From: Sulfitobacter aestuariivivens
Lineage (GTDB): Bacteria > Pseudomonadota > Alphaproteobacteria > Rhodobacterales > Rhodobacteraceae
Assembly (NCBI RefSeq): GCF_014763045.1
Contig: NZ_JACTAG010000001.1
Coordinates: 1 to 64,000 of the forward strand
Length of the DNA stretch: 64,000 nucleotides
Direction: 5' to 3'
Shown: positions 8,285 through 17,147 of the stretch, in pieces
How the letters are laid out: every line of letters begins with the position of its first letter
How positions within the stretch are numbered: position 1 is the first letter of the stretch
Notes under the pieces: generated by a model
What the model was told of the DNA's origin: nothing
What the model saw: only the letters and a program-made list of their open reading frames with translations
Databases searched by the model: none
Position numbers and translations under genes: made by a program

Positions 8285-8872
8285 ATGACCGACATACGAG
8301 ACGACTTGCGCGCCTGCACCTTATGTACAGAGCGGTTTGCAGCCACGGCCACGCGCCATAGGCCGAACCCGATCGTGTGGTTTGCGCCGGGTGCGAAACT
8401 GCTGATCGCCAGCCAGGCACCAGGGCTTCGCGTCCACGAGGCTGGCACACCCTTCTGGGACCAGTCGGGCAAACGCCTGCGCGACTGGCTGGGGTTGGAT
8501 GAACCCACGTTCTATGACCGTTCCAAGGTAGCGATCGTGCCCATGGGCTTTTGCTTCCCGGGCTATGACGCAAAGGGCAGTGACCTGCCGCCGCCCCGTG
8601 TCTGTGCACGGACCTGGCGGGAGGACGCCCTTGCCATGCTTCCAGATGTCCGTCTGACGGTGCTGATCGGCGGGTATGCGATGCGCTGGCATTTGCCGGA
8701 ATTCCGCACGGTTACGTCTGCGGTGGCAGATTGGCGTGATCACCCCGATGGCGTCTTTGCCTTGCCACATCCGTCGTGGCGCAATACCGGATGGCTGAGG
8801 AAGAACCCGTGGTTCGAGGCGCAGGTGCTACCGCGCCTGCGAGCCGCCGTGTCGGAGGTGTTGGATGACTGA
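8285..8872 (+). CDS. Uracil-DNA glycosylase family protein, Fe-S type
   Basis: A 195-residue protein of the family 4/5-like uracil-DNA glycosylases that remove damaged bases. Seen: ACTLCTERF near the N-terminus (CxxC), LIASQAPGLRVHEAGTPFWD (active-site loop 1), a second Cys pair in GFCFPGY...RVCARTW with 16 residues between, and a C-terminal LPHPSWRN motif. The four cysteines fit a [4Fe-4S] cluster as in family 4 enzymes. The start at 8285 (MTDIRDDLRAC) fits the family; the earlier GTG frame adds an unrelated tail. It overlaps sseB by 8 nt. Base specificity is not decided. Confidence 0.82.
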   Translation: MTDIRDDLRACTLCTERFAATATRHRPNPIVWFAPGAKLLIASQAPGLRVHEAGTPFWDQSGKRLRDWLGLDEPTFYDRSKVAIVPMGFCFPGYDAKGSDLPPPRVCARTWREDALAMLPDVRLTVLIGGYAMRWHLPEFRTVTSAVADWRDHPDGVFALPHPSWRNTGWLRKNPWFEAQVLPRLRAAVSEVLDD

Positions 8873-9647
8873 AACGACCCCGCTGGATGAAGCCCACGCC
8901 GCGATGATGGCGGATGAGGCTGATGATGCTGCGCGTTTGCGGTTTTACGAACGGATCGCGGACGCGGAACTGTACATGCTGCTTGAGGCCGAGCCCGACG
9001 CAGACCAGGTAACACCGGTCCTCTATGAGGACAGCTATGTCATGGTGTTTGACCGTGCATCCCGTCTGGCAGCGCACGTGGGCGACAATGCACCTTTTGT
9101 GGCCTTGTCGGGCCGTGCAGTTGCCGGGATGCTGCAAGACCAGCCGCTAGGCATGGCGATAAATATCGGGGTAGCACCCTCGGAGATCCTTCTGCCGGCG
9201 GGGGCTGTGGCGTGGTTGCGCGATACGCTCGCGCATGCGCCGGGTGAGGTAGAAGCGGACATCGACACGCTGTTGCCCCCAAAAGGGTTGCCCGAGGCGC
9301 TGATCACTGCCATCGACGCCAAGTTGGCGACGGCGACCGGCATGGCGGCTGGGGCCTACTTGGTCGGTGTGCAGTACAAGGGCGGCGGCACGGGGCATCT
9401 TCTGGCATTTGTCGGGGCCATTGCGCGCGCGCAGGATGCGCTGGTGCGCGCGGCCTCCGAGGCGCTGACGTTTTCAGGAATAGAAGCCGGTGCAATGGAC
9501 GTGGGATTTTTTGCGCCGAACGACCCCATTGTCGAAAAACTGGCAAAGGTCGGCCTGCGCTTCGATCTACCACAAGGCGAGGGGCTGCAACACACCCCGC
9601 GCATGCCGCCCGGCACTGATCCGGCCAAGCCGCCGATCCTGAAATGA
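8865..9647 (+). CDS. SseB-family protein
   Basis: A 260-residue protein whose N-terminal part (about residues 10-130) matches the SseB N-terminal domain: 'ELYMLLEAEP', 'YVMVFDRASRLAAHV' and 'GRAVAGMLQDQPLGMAINIG'. The second half (GAYLVGVQYKGGGTGHLLAFVG) matches the SseB C-terminal domain. E. coli SseB has been linked to serine-sensitivity and sulfurtransferase-related functions, but the biochemical role is unknown. It has no signal peptide or membrane segment. The start overlaps the glycosylase stop (ATGACTGA), so the two are probably co-translated. Confidence 0.8.
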   Translation: MTETTPLDEAHAAMMADEADDAARLRFYERIADAELYMLLEAEPDADQVTPVLYEDSYVMVFDRASRLAAHVGDNAPFVALSGRAVAGMLQDQPLGMAINIGVAPSEILLPAGAVAWLRDTLAHAPGEVEADIDTLLPPKGLPEALITAIDAKLATATGMAAGAYLVGVQYKGGGTGHLLAFVGAIARAQDALVRAASEALTFSGIEAGAMDVGFFAPNDPIVEKLAKVGLRFDLPQGEGLQHTPRMPPGTDPAKPPILK

Positions 9648-9771
9648 CCATTGCCGGAACTGACGCCCTTTCACGCAGCCGTCACATCCTTGCGAGGAAC
9701 GGTTGGGCAGGGATGCATTGCCGCTTGCGTCGCCCTAGATTGCGGTCACGCATCATCAAAGGAATATCCGT

Positions 9772-10296
9772 ATGAACCGCTTTGCCCTGACAATCGCCGC
9801 CGCAGCCACCGCCATCAGCTTTGCCGGAGCCGCCTTTGCGGGGGAACAATATGTCGACGATACCGGCTATGCCGCCTCAGGTTACGATGTTGTTGCCTAT
9901 TTTGACTTGCCGCAAAGCCCCGTCGGTTCGGCGCAGCCTGCGGCCGTACCCGGCAATGCGGACTACGTCGCTGAATACAATGGCGCGACCTTCGCCTTCT
10001 CAAGTGCCGACAACAAGGCAAGGTTCGAGGCCAATCCCGCGCAGTACGCCCCTCAGTACGACGGACATTGTGCATACGGAGTGTCAAAAGGGGGTAAGGT
10101 GCCCGGCAACCCGACCCTTTGGCGCGTGGTTGACAACAAGCTTTATCTCAACATCACCAAGAACGTCGTTGGCTTTTGGGAAGAGGATATTCCCGGCAAC
10201 ATTACCTTGGCTGAAAACAATTGGGTCAATATTGAACCGACAGAGGCGTCAGACCGTGCGATCCCCAAATTCAGCAGCACCGCGCCGGTAAAATGA
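9772..10296 (+). CDS. Secreted YHS-domain protein
   Basis: A 174-residue protein with a Sec signal peptide (hydrophobic 3-22, AFAGEQ cleavage). A YHS-like domain follows: SGYDVVAYFD near residue 37, then 'EYNGATFAFSSADNKARFEANPAQYAPQYDGHCAYGVSKG'. YHS domains are small and metal-associated, found in heavy-metal transporters and in periplasmic proteins of unknown role. The AAAGGA ribosome-binding site before 9772 supports the start. The stop overlaps the next ATG by 4 nt (ATGA), coupling it to a Tat-exported rhodanese, which suggests joint work in the periplasm on sulfur or metal chemistry (inference). Confidence 0.82.
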   Translation: MNRFALTIAAAATAISFAGAAFAGEQYVDDTGYAASGYDVVAYFDLPQSPVGSAQPAAVPGNADYVAEYNGATFAFSSADNKARFEANPAQYAPQYDGHCAYGVSKGGKVPGNPTLWRVVDNKLYLNITKNVVGFWEEDIPGNITLAENNWVNIEPTEASDRAIPKFSSTAPVK

Positions 10297-10793
10297 CACA
10301 GCCTTCGCGCTCTCCCTTTCAACAAGGGCAAAAAGCCCCGTCGCGCCTGTCGCGGCGGGGTTTCGTCCTGGGTGGTGTTCTTATTGCTGGCGGGGGCGTC
10401 CTCGCCGCGCGCTGGTTCAATGTCGCAGCCAGTACGGGAGATGCGGCGCTTACCGCGCCCCAAGCTCATGCTGCAGCACTCTCCGGAGAGATCACGTTGA
10501 TCGATATCCGCAGGCCGGACGAATGGGCCAGCACTGGCGTGCCCGAGGGCGGTGTGGCGCTTGATATGCGGCGCAAGGATTTTGTAGAGGCGCTGGCGGC
10601 GGAGGTTGCGGGGCGGCTGGATGCTCCCATTGCTCTGATTTGTGCACGCGGAGTGCGGTCCAATCGGCTGGCCACGCGGATGACACAGGCCGGGTTTACT
10701 CGGATATTAGATGTTCCAGAGGGGATGCTGGGATCTGGCGCGGGGCCCGGATGGGTCAAACGCGGGCTGCCCGTAGTGACAATTGATACATAG
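10293..10793 (+). CDS. Tat-exported rhodanese-like sulfurtransferase
   Basis: A 166-residue protein beginning with a twin-arginine signal (SRRGFVLGGVLIAGGG, Arg21-Arg22), then a single rhodanese domain. Conserved parts are ITLIDIRRPDEW, GVPEGGVALDM and the active-site loop ICARGVRSNR with Cys117. The loop CARGVRS is one of the single-domain variants, so sulfur transfer is possible but the donor is unknown. Export in folded form by Tat fits a periplasmic role. Coupled to the YHS gene by a 4-nt overlap; ends 40 nt before the convergent opgH. Confidence 0.85.
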   Translation: MTQPSRSPFQQGQKAPSRLSRRGFVLGGVLIAGGGVLAARWFNVAASTGDAALTAPQAHAAALSGEITLIDIRRPDEWASTGVPEGGVALDMRRKDFVEALAAEVAGRLDAPIALICARGVRSNRLATRMTQAGFTRILDVPEGMLGSGAGPGWVKRGLPVVTIDT

Positions 10794-10833
10794 GCTCAAG
10801 CCCAGCGCATCGCGCGTGTTTAGTCAGGCGCGA

Positions 10834-12723
10834 TTACTCTGCGGGAACGTCCCGCGACCCTGCCAACGCCCCTTTGATCAAGGCGCGCTCTGCCTTGGCG
10901 CGTGTCACGATCCCCGGCTCCCGCAAGGTATGCGGGCTGTCCATCCGCAGGCCTTCCGGCGCGCGCTGGGCAAGGTTCAGTGACGAGCACGCCGACAAGG
11001 GCACAGCCAACACCAGACTGAACACAATCGGCACCAGCCAGAGCGAAATAAGTCCGGCCGCCAACCCTGATAGCAGCAAAAGCCCCAGCAGGGTTTCGAC
11101 CCAATGAAACTTGACCAGCGTGGTCCAGGGATAGGACCGTACGCCGCGGGTTTGGGGCGCCCATGGCTCGGACCGGGTAAAGATTGCCCGCAGCACGGCC
11201 TTGGTTTGCTGGATCATCAGAATGGGCGCATAGGCCACCGACAGCAGCACTTCGACCGCGAAGGCCGACAGGAACGACAGATGGCCGCCGTAGACACGCG
11301 TGGCCTTTGGTGTGGCGGCGATGATGGCGGCACCCGCGATCTTGGGGGTTAGCAGCATCGCGTACATGATGATCAGAAAAACCGCGCTATCGATATGGCT
11401 CATGGCAGGGGGCCAGTCGGGGAAAAGCGGATTTGCTTCGTTGAAATAGCGGATCACATTCGTTTCGGAATCCTTGCCCAGCAGTGACCAGAATATCAGC
11501 AGCAAGAACCACGCCGGCGACAACAAATACGCCACCGCGCCATGAAAAAGATGGAAACGACTGACCGGGTGCAGCCCTGCGGTGCGCAGCAGGCGCAAGT
11601 GCTGCAAGTTGCCCCGACACCAGCGACGGTCACGCAGGACATAGTCGACCAGCGTGCCGGGCGTCTCTTCATAGCTGCCCGAGACGCGCGGCAGGAACCG
11701 CACGCCCCACCCTGCGCGGCGCAGCAGACCGGCTTCGACAAAGTCGTGGCTCAGGATCAGGTCCTCGCGCCCTTTGCGGCTTGGCAGCGCGGGCAGGCCT
11801 GCGTTCTGCGCAAAAGCGCGGGTACGGATGATGGCGTTATGCCCCCAATAATTGCCCTCGCGCCGAGCCCAAAGCGCAAGACCCTCAGCCAGCAACCAGC
11901 CGTAAGCGATGTTGGAAAACTGTTGCAGGCGGGCAAAGAGCGTGTCCGCCCCAATCAGCATGGGAAAGGTCTGGATAAGACCCGCATCGGGATCACCTGA
12001 CAGTTCCGATGCCAGCCGTTCGATCGCGCGGCCTGTCATCAGGCTGTCGGCATCCAGCACCACCATGCCTTCATAATCCGCACCCCAGCCACTAATCCAG
12101 TCCACTAGGTTGCCGACCTTCTTTCCCGTGTTGGCAGTTCGGCGGCGATAAAAGACCCGCATGCCATCCGGGGCGGTCGCCTGCAGGGTCTGGAAGGCCT
12201 GCCATTCCTGTGCGGCGATCTCTGGGTCGTGCGTGTCTGAAAGGATGAAAAGCGTGTATCTGTGCGGCCCTTTCCGGCGTGTGAGGTCCTGCAACATGGC
12301 GGTTGCATTGCCGAAAACGTCCCACGGAACCTCATTATAGATGGGCACCAGGAGGGCCACATCGATCGGGTTCACCTCTGACGGGCTGCGTGTCACCGCA
12401 TTTTCCCGCGCCAGAAGGCCCGTCACGGCAACGCCGACGGTGCTGACTGACAGGGTCACCCAAACGAACGTCGCGCCAATCATGCTCAGCAGTACCCATT
12501 CAAGGCCGGTCATTCCGCTGCCCGCCAGCCAGCCGTAAATGCCGTAAAGCAGAAGGGAAGTGCCGATCAGGGCCGGGCCAAAAACAGCCAGCCGCCAGCC
12601 CAGTGACTTGCGCGGGTGTTGGCGGTTTGCGCGTCGGGCAGGGGCGGCAGCCAAGTCCTGCGCCTGCATCGACAGCGGAGCGCGGGGCGGCATGGCCTGG
12701 AGGGTGGGGCGGTGATCACTCAT
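10834..12723 (-). CDS. opgH: Glucan biosynthesis glucosyltransferase H
   Basis: A 629-residue inner-membrane GT2 glycosyltransferase that polymerises UDP-glucose into the beta-1,2-linked backbone of osmoregulated periplasmic glucans. There are two N-terminal membrane segments (about 45-95), the catalytic core with VVLDADSLM (the D-x-D site), SHDFVEAGLL and the product-binding DRRWCRGN, then several C-terminal membrane segments. It is shorter than E. coli OpgH (about 850 residues), mainly at the N-terminus. The ATG at 12723 (MSDHRPTLQA) overlaps the opgG stop by 4 nt and is preferred to one four codons upstream. Last gene of opgC-opgG-opgH. Confidence 0.92.
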   Translation of the reverse strand: MSDHRPTLQAMPPRAPLSMQAQDLAAAPARRANRQHPRKSLGWRLAVFGPALIGTSLLLYGIYGWLAGSGMTGLEWVLLSMIGATFVWVTLSVSTVGVAVTGLLARENAVTRSPSEVNPIDVALLVPIYNEVPWDVFGNATAMLQDLTRRKGPHRYTLFILSDTHDPEIAAQEWQAFQTLQATAPDGMRVFYRRRTANTGKKVGNLVDWISGWGADYEGMVVLDADSLMTGRAIERLASELSGDPDAGLIQTFPMLIGADTLFARLQQFSNIAYGWLLAEGLALWARREGNYWGHNAIIRTRAFAQNAGLPALPSRKGREDLILSHDFVEAGLLRRAGWGVRFLPRVSGSYEETPGTLVDYVLRDRRWCRGNLQHLRLLRTAGLHPVSRFHLFHGAVAYLLSPAWFLLLIFWSLLGKDSETNVIRYFNEANPLFPDWPPAMSHIDSAVFLIIMYAMLLTPKIAGAAIIAATPKATRVYGGHLSFLSAFAVEVLLSVAYAPILMIQQTKAVLRAIFTRSEPWAPQTRGVRSYPWTTLVKFHWVETLLGLLLLSGLAAGLISLWLVPIVFSLVLAVPLSACSSLNLAQRAPEGLRMDSPHTLREPGIVTRAKAERALIKGALAGSRDVPAE

Positions 12724-14249
12724 GGCTTGGTCCACCGATAAAGCCAGACCTCGCTCAAAGGTTCCCCACCAAGGCGCAGTTGAGCGCGAAATTCGGCCAA
12801 TGTCGCGTCGCCGGGGGTGAATGTAAACGCAAGGCGCGGACCACCTGTTTCAGGATTGCGTTGCAGGATGCCCGGCGTGACGTTTCCGGCGTTGCTGCGG
12901 ACCAGCAATTCAACGTCGCCGAGGTCAGCGGGCACATTCGGGCCATCCGCAAAGTCGATGACGATGATATCCCCACCTTCGGGGCGTCCACCCTTGGCCG
13001 TATTCAGCACCTTGACCGGCACATCCGCCGTTGCCGCCACCGGATCCGCGCCCCAGTGCAGCGTGTAGGTCATCTTGTGGGCGTCGCCGGGGGCCATCCG
13101 TGCGGACGGGCGCCAATAGGCGACGATGTTGTCGTAAATCTCAAGGTCTGCGGGGATTTCGACCAGGGTGACAGACCCGCGCCCCCAGCCTTCCCCGGGG
13201 GTGATCCAGACAGAGGGACGGTTGTGATACAGCGATTCCAGATCTGTGAAATCAGAGTATTCGCGCTTGCGCTGCAACAGGCCAAAGCCGCGCGGATTAT
13301 TGTCGCTGAAGGCGCTGATCTGCAGGCGCGTTGGGTTGTGCAGGGGCCGCCAGATGATCTCGCCCGCGCCATTGTGAATGAGCAGACCGTCACTGTCGTG
13401 CACCGCGGGACGGAAATCAGAAAAACGCTGCCGCATGGTATCGTCGAAAAGGAACATGGAAGTCAGGGGCGCAACACCCATATGGGTCACATCTTCGCGG
13501 GCGAAGAGCTGGGCGCTGACCTTCATTTCCAGCACCGGGCCATGTGTGATCTCAAAGGTGTAAGCACCGGTGATCGAAGGACTGTCGAGCAGGGCGTGAA
13601 GCACTTGCGTGGCACTTTCCGGGTTGGGCGCTTCTAGCCAGAAGGCGGTGAAATCCGGGAATTCTTCGCCCATCGGATCGCCGGTTTTCAGTGCCAGCCC
13701 GCGGGCCGAGATGCCGTACGTCTCGCCGGTACCAATGCCCCGGAAATAGCTGGCGCCCTGAAAGACAGCGTATTCCTGAAAGATGCCCTTCTTTTCAAGC
13801 TCCGCCCGCAGGCGAAGGCCCGAGTAGCCCAGTGTATCGTCGATCTCGACATCGGGAAATTTGTCCGTGGTGTCAAAGACATCCATATCAAACCCAACGG
13901 CGCGGGCCTGACCGTTTTCGACCACGTTCAGGGCCACGGCCTGCGGGAAATAGAGACCTGGGGGAAAGACGTCGACGCGTTGGGGACGGTCGGTATCTTC
14001 CCACAATGCATTGCGCGCGTCGAACCAGATTTTGCGATACTGGTCATAGGTCAGATCACGCCAGCTGGCCGGAATCTGGGGCCGGGGTACATAGGACTGG
14101 GTGGCCATGATGCGCGCACGCTCGACAAGAATGCCGGCGCTGAAGGGGGTCACCTCATCACCTAGGCTCAGGCCGGGTTCTTGGGCGTAGCTGGCGGTGG
14201 GCACGACGGCCAGCGCCATGAGGGATTTGAGGACATCGCGGCGCAGCAT
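12720..14249 (-). CDS. opgG: Periplasmic glucan biosynthesis protein G
   Basis: A 509-residue periplasmic protein of the OpgG/MdoG family, needed for glucan backbone release and branching. It has a short signal sequence (MLRRDVLKSLMALAVVPTASYA) with an RRDVLK stretch resembling a Tat signal. The family core includes 'SYVPRPQIPASWRDLTYDQYRKIWF', 'FFPQ'-like 'GLYFPQAVALNVVENG', 'YRGIGTGETYGISARGLALKTG' and 'LLQRKREYSDFTDLESLYHNRPSVWITP'. I start at 14249, where the ATG shares one base with the opgC stop (TAATG). It lies between opgC and opgH, in line with concerted glucan synthesis. Confidence 0.93.
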   Translation of the reverse strand: MLRRDVLKSLMALAVVPTASYAQEPGLSLGDEVTPFSAGILVERARIMATQSYVPRPQIPASWRDLTYDQYRKIWFDARNALWEDTDRPQRVDVFPPGLYFPQAVALNVVENGQARAVGFDMDVFDTTDKFPDVEIDDTLGYSGLRLRAELEKKGIFQEYAVFQGASYFRGIGTGETYGISARGLALKTGDPMGEEFPDFTAFWLEAPNPESATQVLHALLDSPSITGAYTFEITHGPVLEMKVSAQLFAREDVTHMGVAPLTSMFLFDDTMRQRFSDFRPAVHDSDGLLIHNGAGEIIWRPLHNPTRLQISAFSDNNPRGFGLLQRKREYSDFTDLESLYHNRPSVWITPGEGWGRGSVTLVEIPADLEIYDNIVAYWRPSARMAPGDAHKMTYTLHWGADPVAATADVPVKVLNTAKGGRPEGGDIIVIDFADGPNVPADLGDVELLVRSNAGNVTPGILQRNPETGGPRLAFTFTPGDATLAEFRAQLRLGGEPLSEVWLYRWTKP

Positions 14250-15505
14250 TACGAGGCCCCCTTCCTGGCGCGCCAAGGCTGGGACTTGAACCAGCCCGCG
14301 ACATAGGCCGTCGCCACCAGCACGCAGGCGCCTGCGAGGTTGACCATCAGCGATGTCACTGTGTCACGGCCGAGCACGTCCATGGCAAATCCCATAATGC
14401 GGGCGGTGAACATCGATACGACAAAGACAGCCAGCGATTGCTGACCAACCTTGAGGATGATGGCGAGGATCTGGTCCCAAATTCGGGACAAAACACCTGT
14501 GCCCTGTGCCAGCAGCCGCGCGCCCTTGTCGCCTGCGGCGACCCAGGCAAGGTAGGCGAGGCTGAGGAAATGCACATACCGCAGGATGCCGAAATCAGAT
14601 TTGCTGATCAGTGCCTTGTAGTCGCTGCGCCACTCGCGGGCCCAGTCAAATCCGAACTCTCGGATTCCGATGTTGCTGAGCGGGATGTTGGCAATCACGA
14701 TCACGGTCGCCAGCACGATCAGCCATGTGGTCACGGGCGGTTTGGGCAACCAGCCGCGCATGAAGGCAAAGCCGGTGAAAAAGATCAATTGCCAGCCAAA
14801 GGGATTGAAGAACCACTGGCGGTCTGTCCAGGGTTCTGCTGGAAATTCAAGATGATAGGCCCCCAGACCGAGCGCGATCATCAGCGCGTTCTGGGCCATC
14901 AGCCAGACAATCCCGACAAAAGCGGCCACGAACCAAAGGCTGTACCGGCTGAGCCACATGATTACCGGCATGCCGATCAGCACGACCATATACATCGGCA
15001 GGATGTCGAAGTAATTGGGCACATAGCGCAGGGTCATGAAGCTGAGCAGGATATCTGGATTGTCCCATTTGTCACTTTCGACAAACATCATCCAAAGGTT
15101 CAGCTGGCCCCAGTAATTGCGGCCCGTGATGTCCAGATCGGTCAGGAAGACCGTGAGTGCGAGGGTGGCAAAGAACAGACCCACGTGGGCCCAGTAAACC
15201 TGCCAGACGCGGAAAGCCACGCGTGCCGAGCCCAGCACCCAACCCATGCGGTCAAACGCCCCGCCAAAAGCGATGGCACTGGCCATGCCCGAGCAGAAAA
15301 CAAAGATTTCGGTCGCGTCCGAAAAGCCCCAGCGGGCGGGGATCCAGGAGGTCAGGAAATTGCCCGGTGTATGGGCAATCAGGATGATGAACATCGCGAT
15401 GCCGCGAAAGAAATCCAGCCGCAGATCGCGCACGCGCGCACCTGACGACGCGCCAAGGGCGGTCACCGGACGGGACGGGATGGCGTGGGTGTCGGCAGCG
15501 GTCAT
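14249..15505 (-). CDS. opgC: OpgC-type glucan succinyl/acyl transferase
   Basis: A 418-residue integral membrane protein with about ten hydrophobic segments. It opens with LRLDFFRGIAMFIILIAHTPGN, the OpgC-family acyltransferase signature carrying the conserved His. OpgC adds succinyl or other acyl groups to periplasmic glucans, making them anionic. Other family marks are 'GFSDATEIFVFCSGMASAIAFG', 'LRYVPNYFDILPMYMVVL' and 'QSLAVFVVSM'. First gene of the operon with opgG and opgH. A five-unit GTCGGT-type array lies 18 nt upstream of its ATG and fills the gap to the next gene, making it a likely control region. Confidence 0.9.
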   Translation of the reverse strand: MTAADTHAIPSRPVTALGASSGARVRDLRLDFFRGIAMFIILIAHTPGNFLTSWIPARWGFSDATEIFVFCSGMASAIAFGGAFDRMGWVLGSARVAFRVWQVYWAHVGLFFATLALTVFLTDLDITGRNYWGQLNLWMMFVESDKWDNPDILLSFMTLRYVPNYFDILPMYMVVLIGMPVIMWLSRYSLWFVAAFVGIVWLMAQNALMIALGLGAYHLEFPAEPWTDRQWFFNPFGWQLIFFTGFAFMRGWLPKPPVTTWLIVLATVIVIANIPLSNIGIREFGFDWAREWRSDYKALISKSDFGILRYVHFLSLAYLAWVAAGDKGARLLAQGTGVLSRIWDQILAIILKVGQQSLAVFVVSMFTARIMGFAMDVLGRDTVTSLMVNLAGACVLVATAYVAGWFKSQPWRARKGAS

Positions 15506-15514
15506 AGAGGGCCT

Positions 15515-15574
15515 GGAATCGGGGTCGGTGTCACGTCGGTATTACGTCGGTATTGCGTCGGTGGCAAAGTCGGT
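15515..15574. repeat. Five-unit GTCGGT array, 11-bp period (copy 1, upstream of opgC)
   Basis: GTCGGT occurs at 15524, 15535, 15546, 15557 and 15569: four steps of 11, 11, 11 and 12 bp. Including the flank GGAATCGGGG the block is about 60 bp and is clearly homologous to 39461-39521. An 11-bp period places each unit on one DNA face, as in the direct-repeat sites of OmpR/PhoB-family regulators. Bound factor unknown. Confidence 0.85.
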
Positions 15575-15579
15575 GTGCC

Positions 15580-16929
15580 TTACTGTGCGGGGATGCGGCG
15601 CACTTCGGCAAGACGGGCAAAGCGGCTGGCGGCAAATTGGTCCTCGTGACCGCCGCGCAGGGCAAGGCGTTCTAGCAGAATTGTTTCGGTTTCATCGAAG
15701 TGGCCCGCCCGCAGGCCCGCGTCTATGGTAATCCGTTCGAAAACGTCGCGCTGGGCGTGGCTGCCGCCGATGCACTGCATGCGGGGTCGGGCGGCGGCAA
15801 GTTTCAGGAAGGCATCGCGATATCTGCCTTCGGCAAAGGCGTTCAGACCGGCGAGCGCCGTTACACCGGGGTTGATCACACGTTCGGCCATGTCACCGGT
15901 TTGCCGGGCGTCACGGGCAAAGCGAGCTGTCATGGCGGAGAGAGCGGCGCGGTTTTCGGCCCCTGCGAGCGCCAGTTGGTAATGCAGGTCGGCAAAGACG
16001 ACGCAGCCATCGTCGATGCGGTTCGCGGCCAGCGCGCCAAGCTCCGCCCAGCGGGAACCCACATCCCAGCCGTCAAGTTCAAGTCGCATCAGCAGAGAGG
16101 TAGCATTGGCGATGTCGCGGTAGTCATCCGTCTTATCGGCGCGGATCTGGCTGTCATAGAGGGCCAGCGCGGTCTCGTGCTCGCCCCGGTCGAGATGCAA
16201 CAGGGCCTTGTGCCACCACACGTGGTAGCGGAAGTTGTTTGATCCGTCCCATGCGCTTTTGTGTTCTTCGATCAGCCTGATCCCTGCGTCGGGTTCGGCG
16301 CGCATGTCATGGACATGTGCCACGGCATGCAGGCCCCAGGCATCGTCGGGCGCGTGGATCAATCCGGTGCGGCCCGTTCTTTCGGCGGCGGCATAGTCGC
16401 CGGTTTCCTCAAGGGTGAACGCGTGGCAACCCATCATGTAGCCACGCAGGGGATGGTCAGGCCCATGAGCAGGCAGAATGCGTTCGATCGACTGGCGCAT
16501 GCCTACCCCATCGCCAAGAATGAAGCGGATGGCGTGGCTGACTTTGGCTGAGAGCGAATCCTGTGGATGCTCTGCCAGAACAGTTTCCATGGCGGCAACA
16601 GCCCCTGTGGGGCTATCGGCAAGCCAGCGATCGAGGGCTGTGATCCAAAGTTCTTCGCGCGGTGTGATCGGACCGGCCTCGCGTGCCTTGTGGGCGGCGG
16701 TGCGTGCTGCTTCGGCGACGTCCCAAAGCTCTGCCCGGCCCATCATCAAAGAGAACAGACCGCGTGCCGCGTGGCCCATGGCGAACTCAGGCTCTGCCTC
16801 AAGCACGGCACCCAGGTGTGTCGGGGTCGCGGGCGTGTGTGCCAGAAAGGCACGCACCATGTCATTCCATTGTGACAGGGCCGCCGCCGATTTCAGGCTT
16901 AGCGGTGCGTTGCAGATATCACTCTTCAT
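15580..16929 (-). CDS. Tetratricopeptide-repeat protein (StaR/TTC38-like)
   Basis: A soluble protein of 449 residues, mostly helical, built of degenerate TPR-like units: 'MGHAARGLFSLMMGRAELWDVAEAARTA', 'YMMGCHAFTLEETGDYAAAERTGRTGL', 'DDAWGLHAVAHVHDMRAEPDAGIRLIEE' and 'LLHLDRGEHETALALYD'. The pattern HAVAHVHDMRG near the middle is typical of the StaR-like/TTC38 group, whose function is unknown. No signal peptide or membrane segment. I start at 16929 (MKSDICNAPL), which has AAAGGG upstream; an in-frame ATG at 16965 adds 12 residues without a visible ribosome-binding site. It is transcribed toward the opg operon, separated by the GTCGGT array. Confidence 0.75.
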   Translation of the reverse strand: MKSDICNAPLSLKSAAALSQWNDMVRAFLAHTPATPTHLGAVLEAEPEFAMGHAARGLFSLMMGRAELWDVAEAARTAAHKAREAGPITPREELWITALDRWLADSPTGAVAAMETVLAEHPQDSLSAKVSHAIRFILGDGVGMRQSIERILPAHGPDHPLRGYMMGCHAFTLEETGDYAAAERTGRTGLIHAPDDAWGLHAVAHVHDMRAEPDAGIRLIEEHKSAWDGSNNFRYHVWWHKALLHLDRGEHETALALYDSQIRADKTDDYRDIANATSLLMRLELDGWDVGSRWAELGALAANRIDDGCVVFADLHYQLALAGAENRAALSAMTARFARDARQTGDMAERVINPGVTALAGLNAFAEGRYRDAFLKLAAARPRMQCIGGSHAQRDVFERITIDAGLRAGHFDETETILLERLALRGGHEDQFAASRFARLAEVRRIPAQ

Positions 16930-17147
16930 TAGGTTGGCCCTTTGCGGTCTCGTCGGTTCAGACATCAGTAACTGCTAAATGGGCACCGATGAACGCTACA
17001 TGGGCGTGTCACACGTCAACGTGAAGGGCTGCGCTGCTTTCGTGAGCATTTATGTCAGTTCCCGCGCAAATTGAGCCCGGATTGCGCGAAAATCCGCGTA
17101 GATTCGGGGGTTTGACTGACGAAACAGGGTCTCGCGCTGTTGTACGG

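Noticed and set aside
15524-15574. Short repeats considered as a CRISPR array
   Set aside because: Units are 6 bp at 11-bp period with no spacers of useful length and no cas genes; this is a protein-binding or dispersed element pattern.
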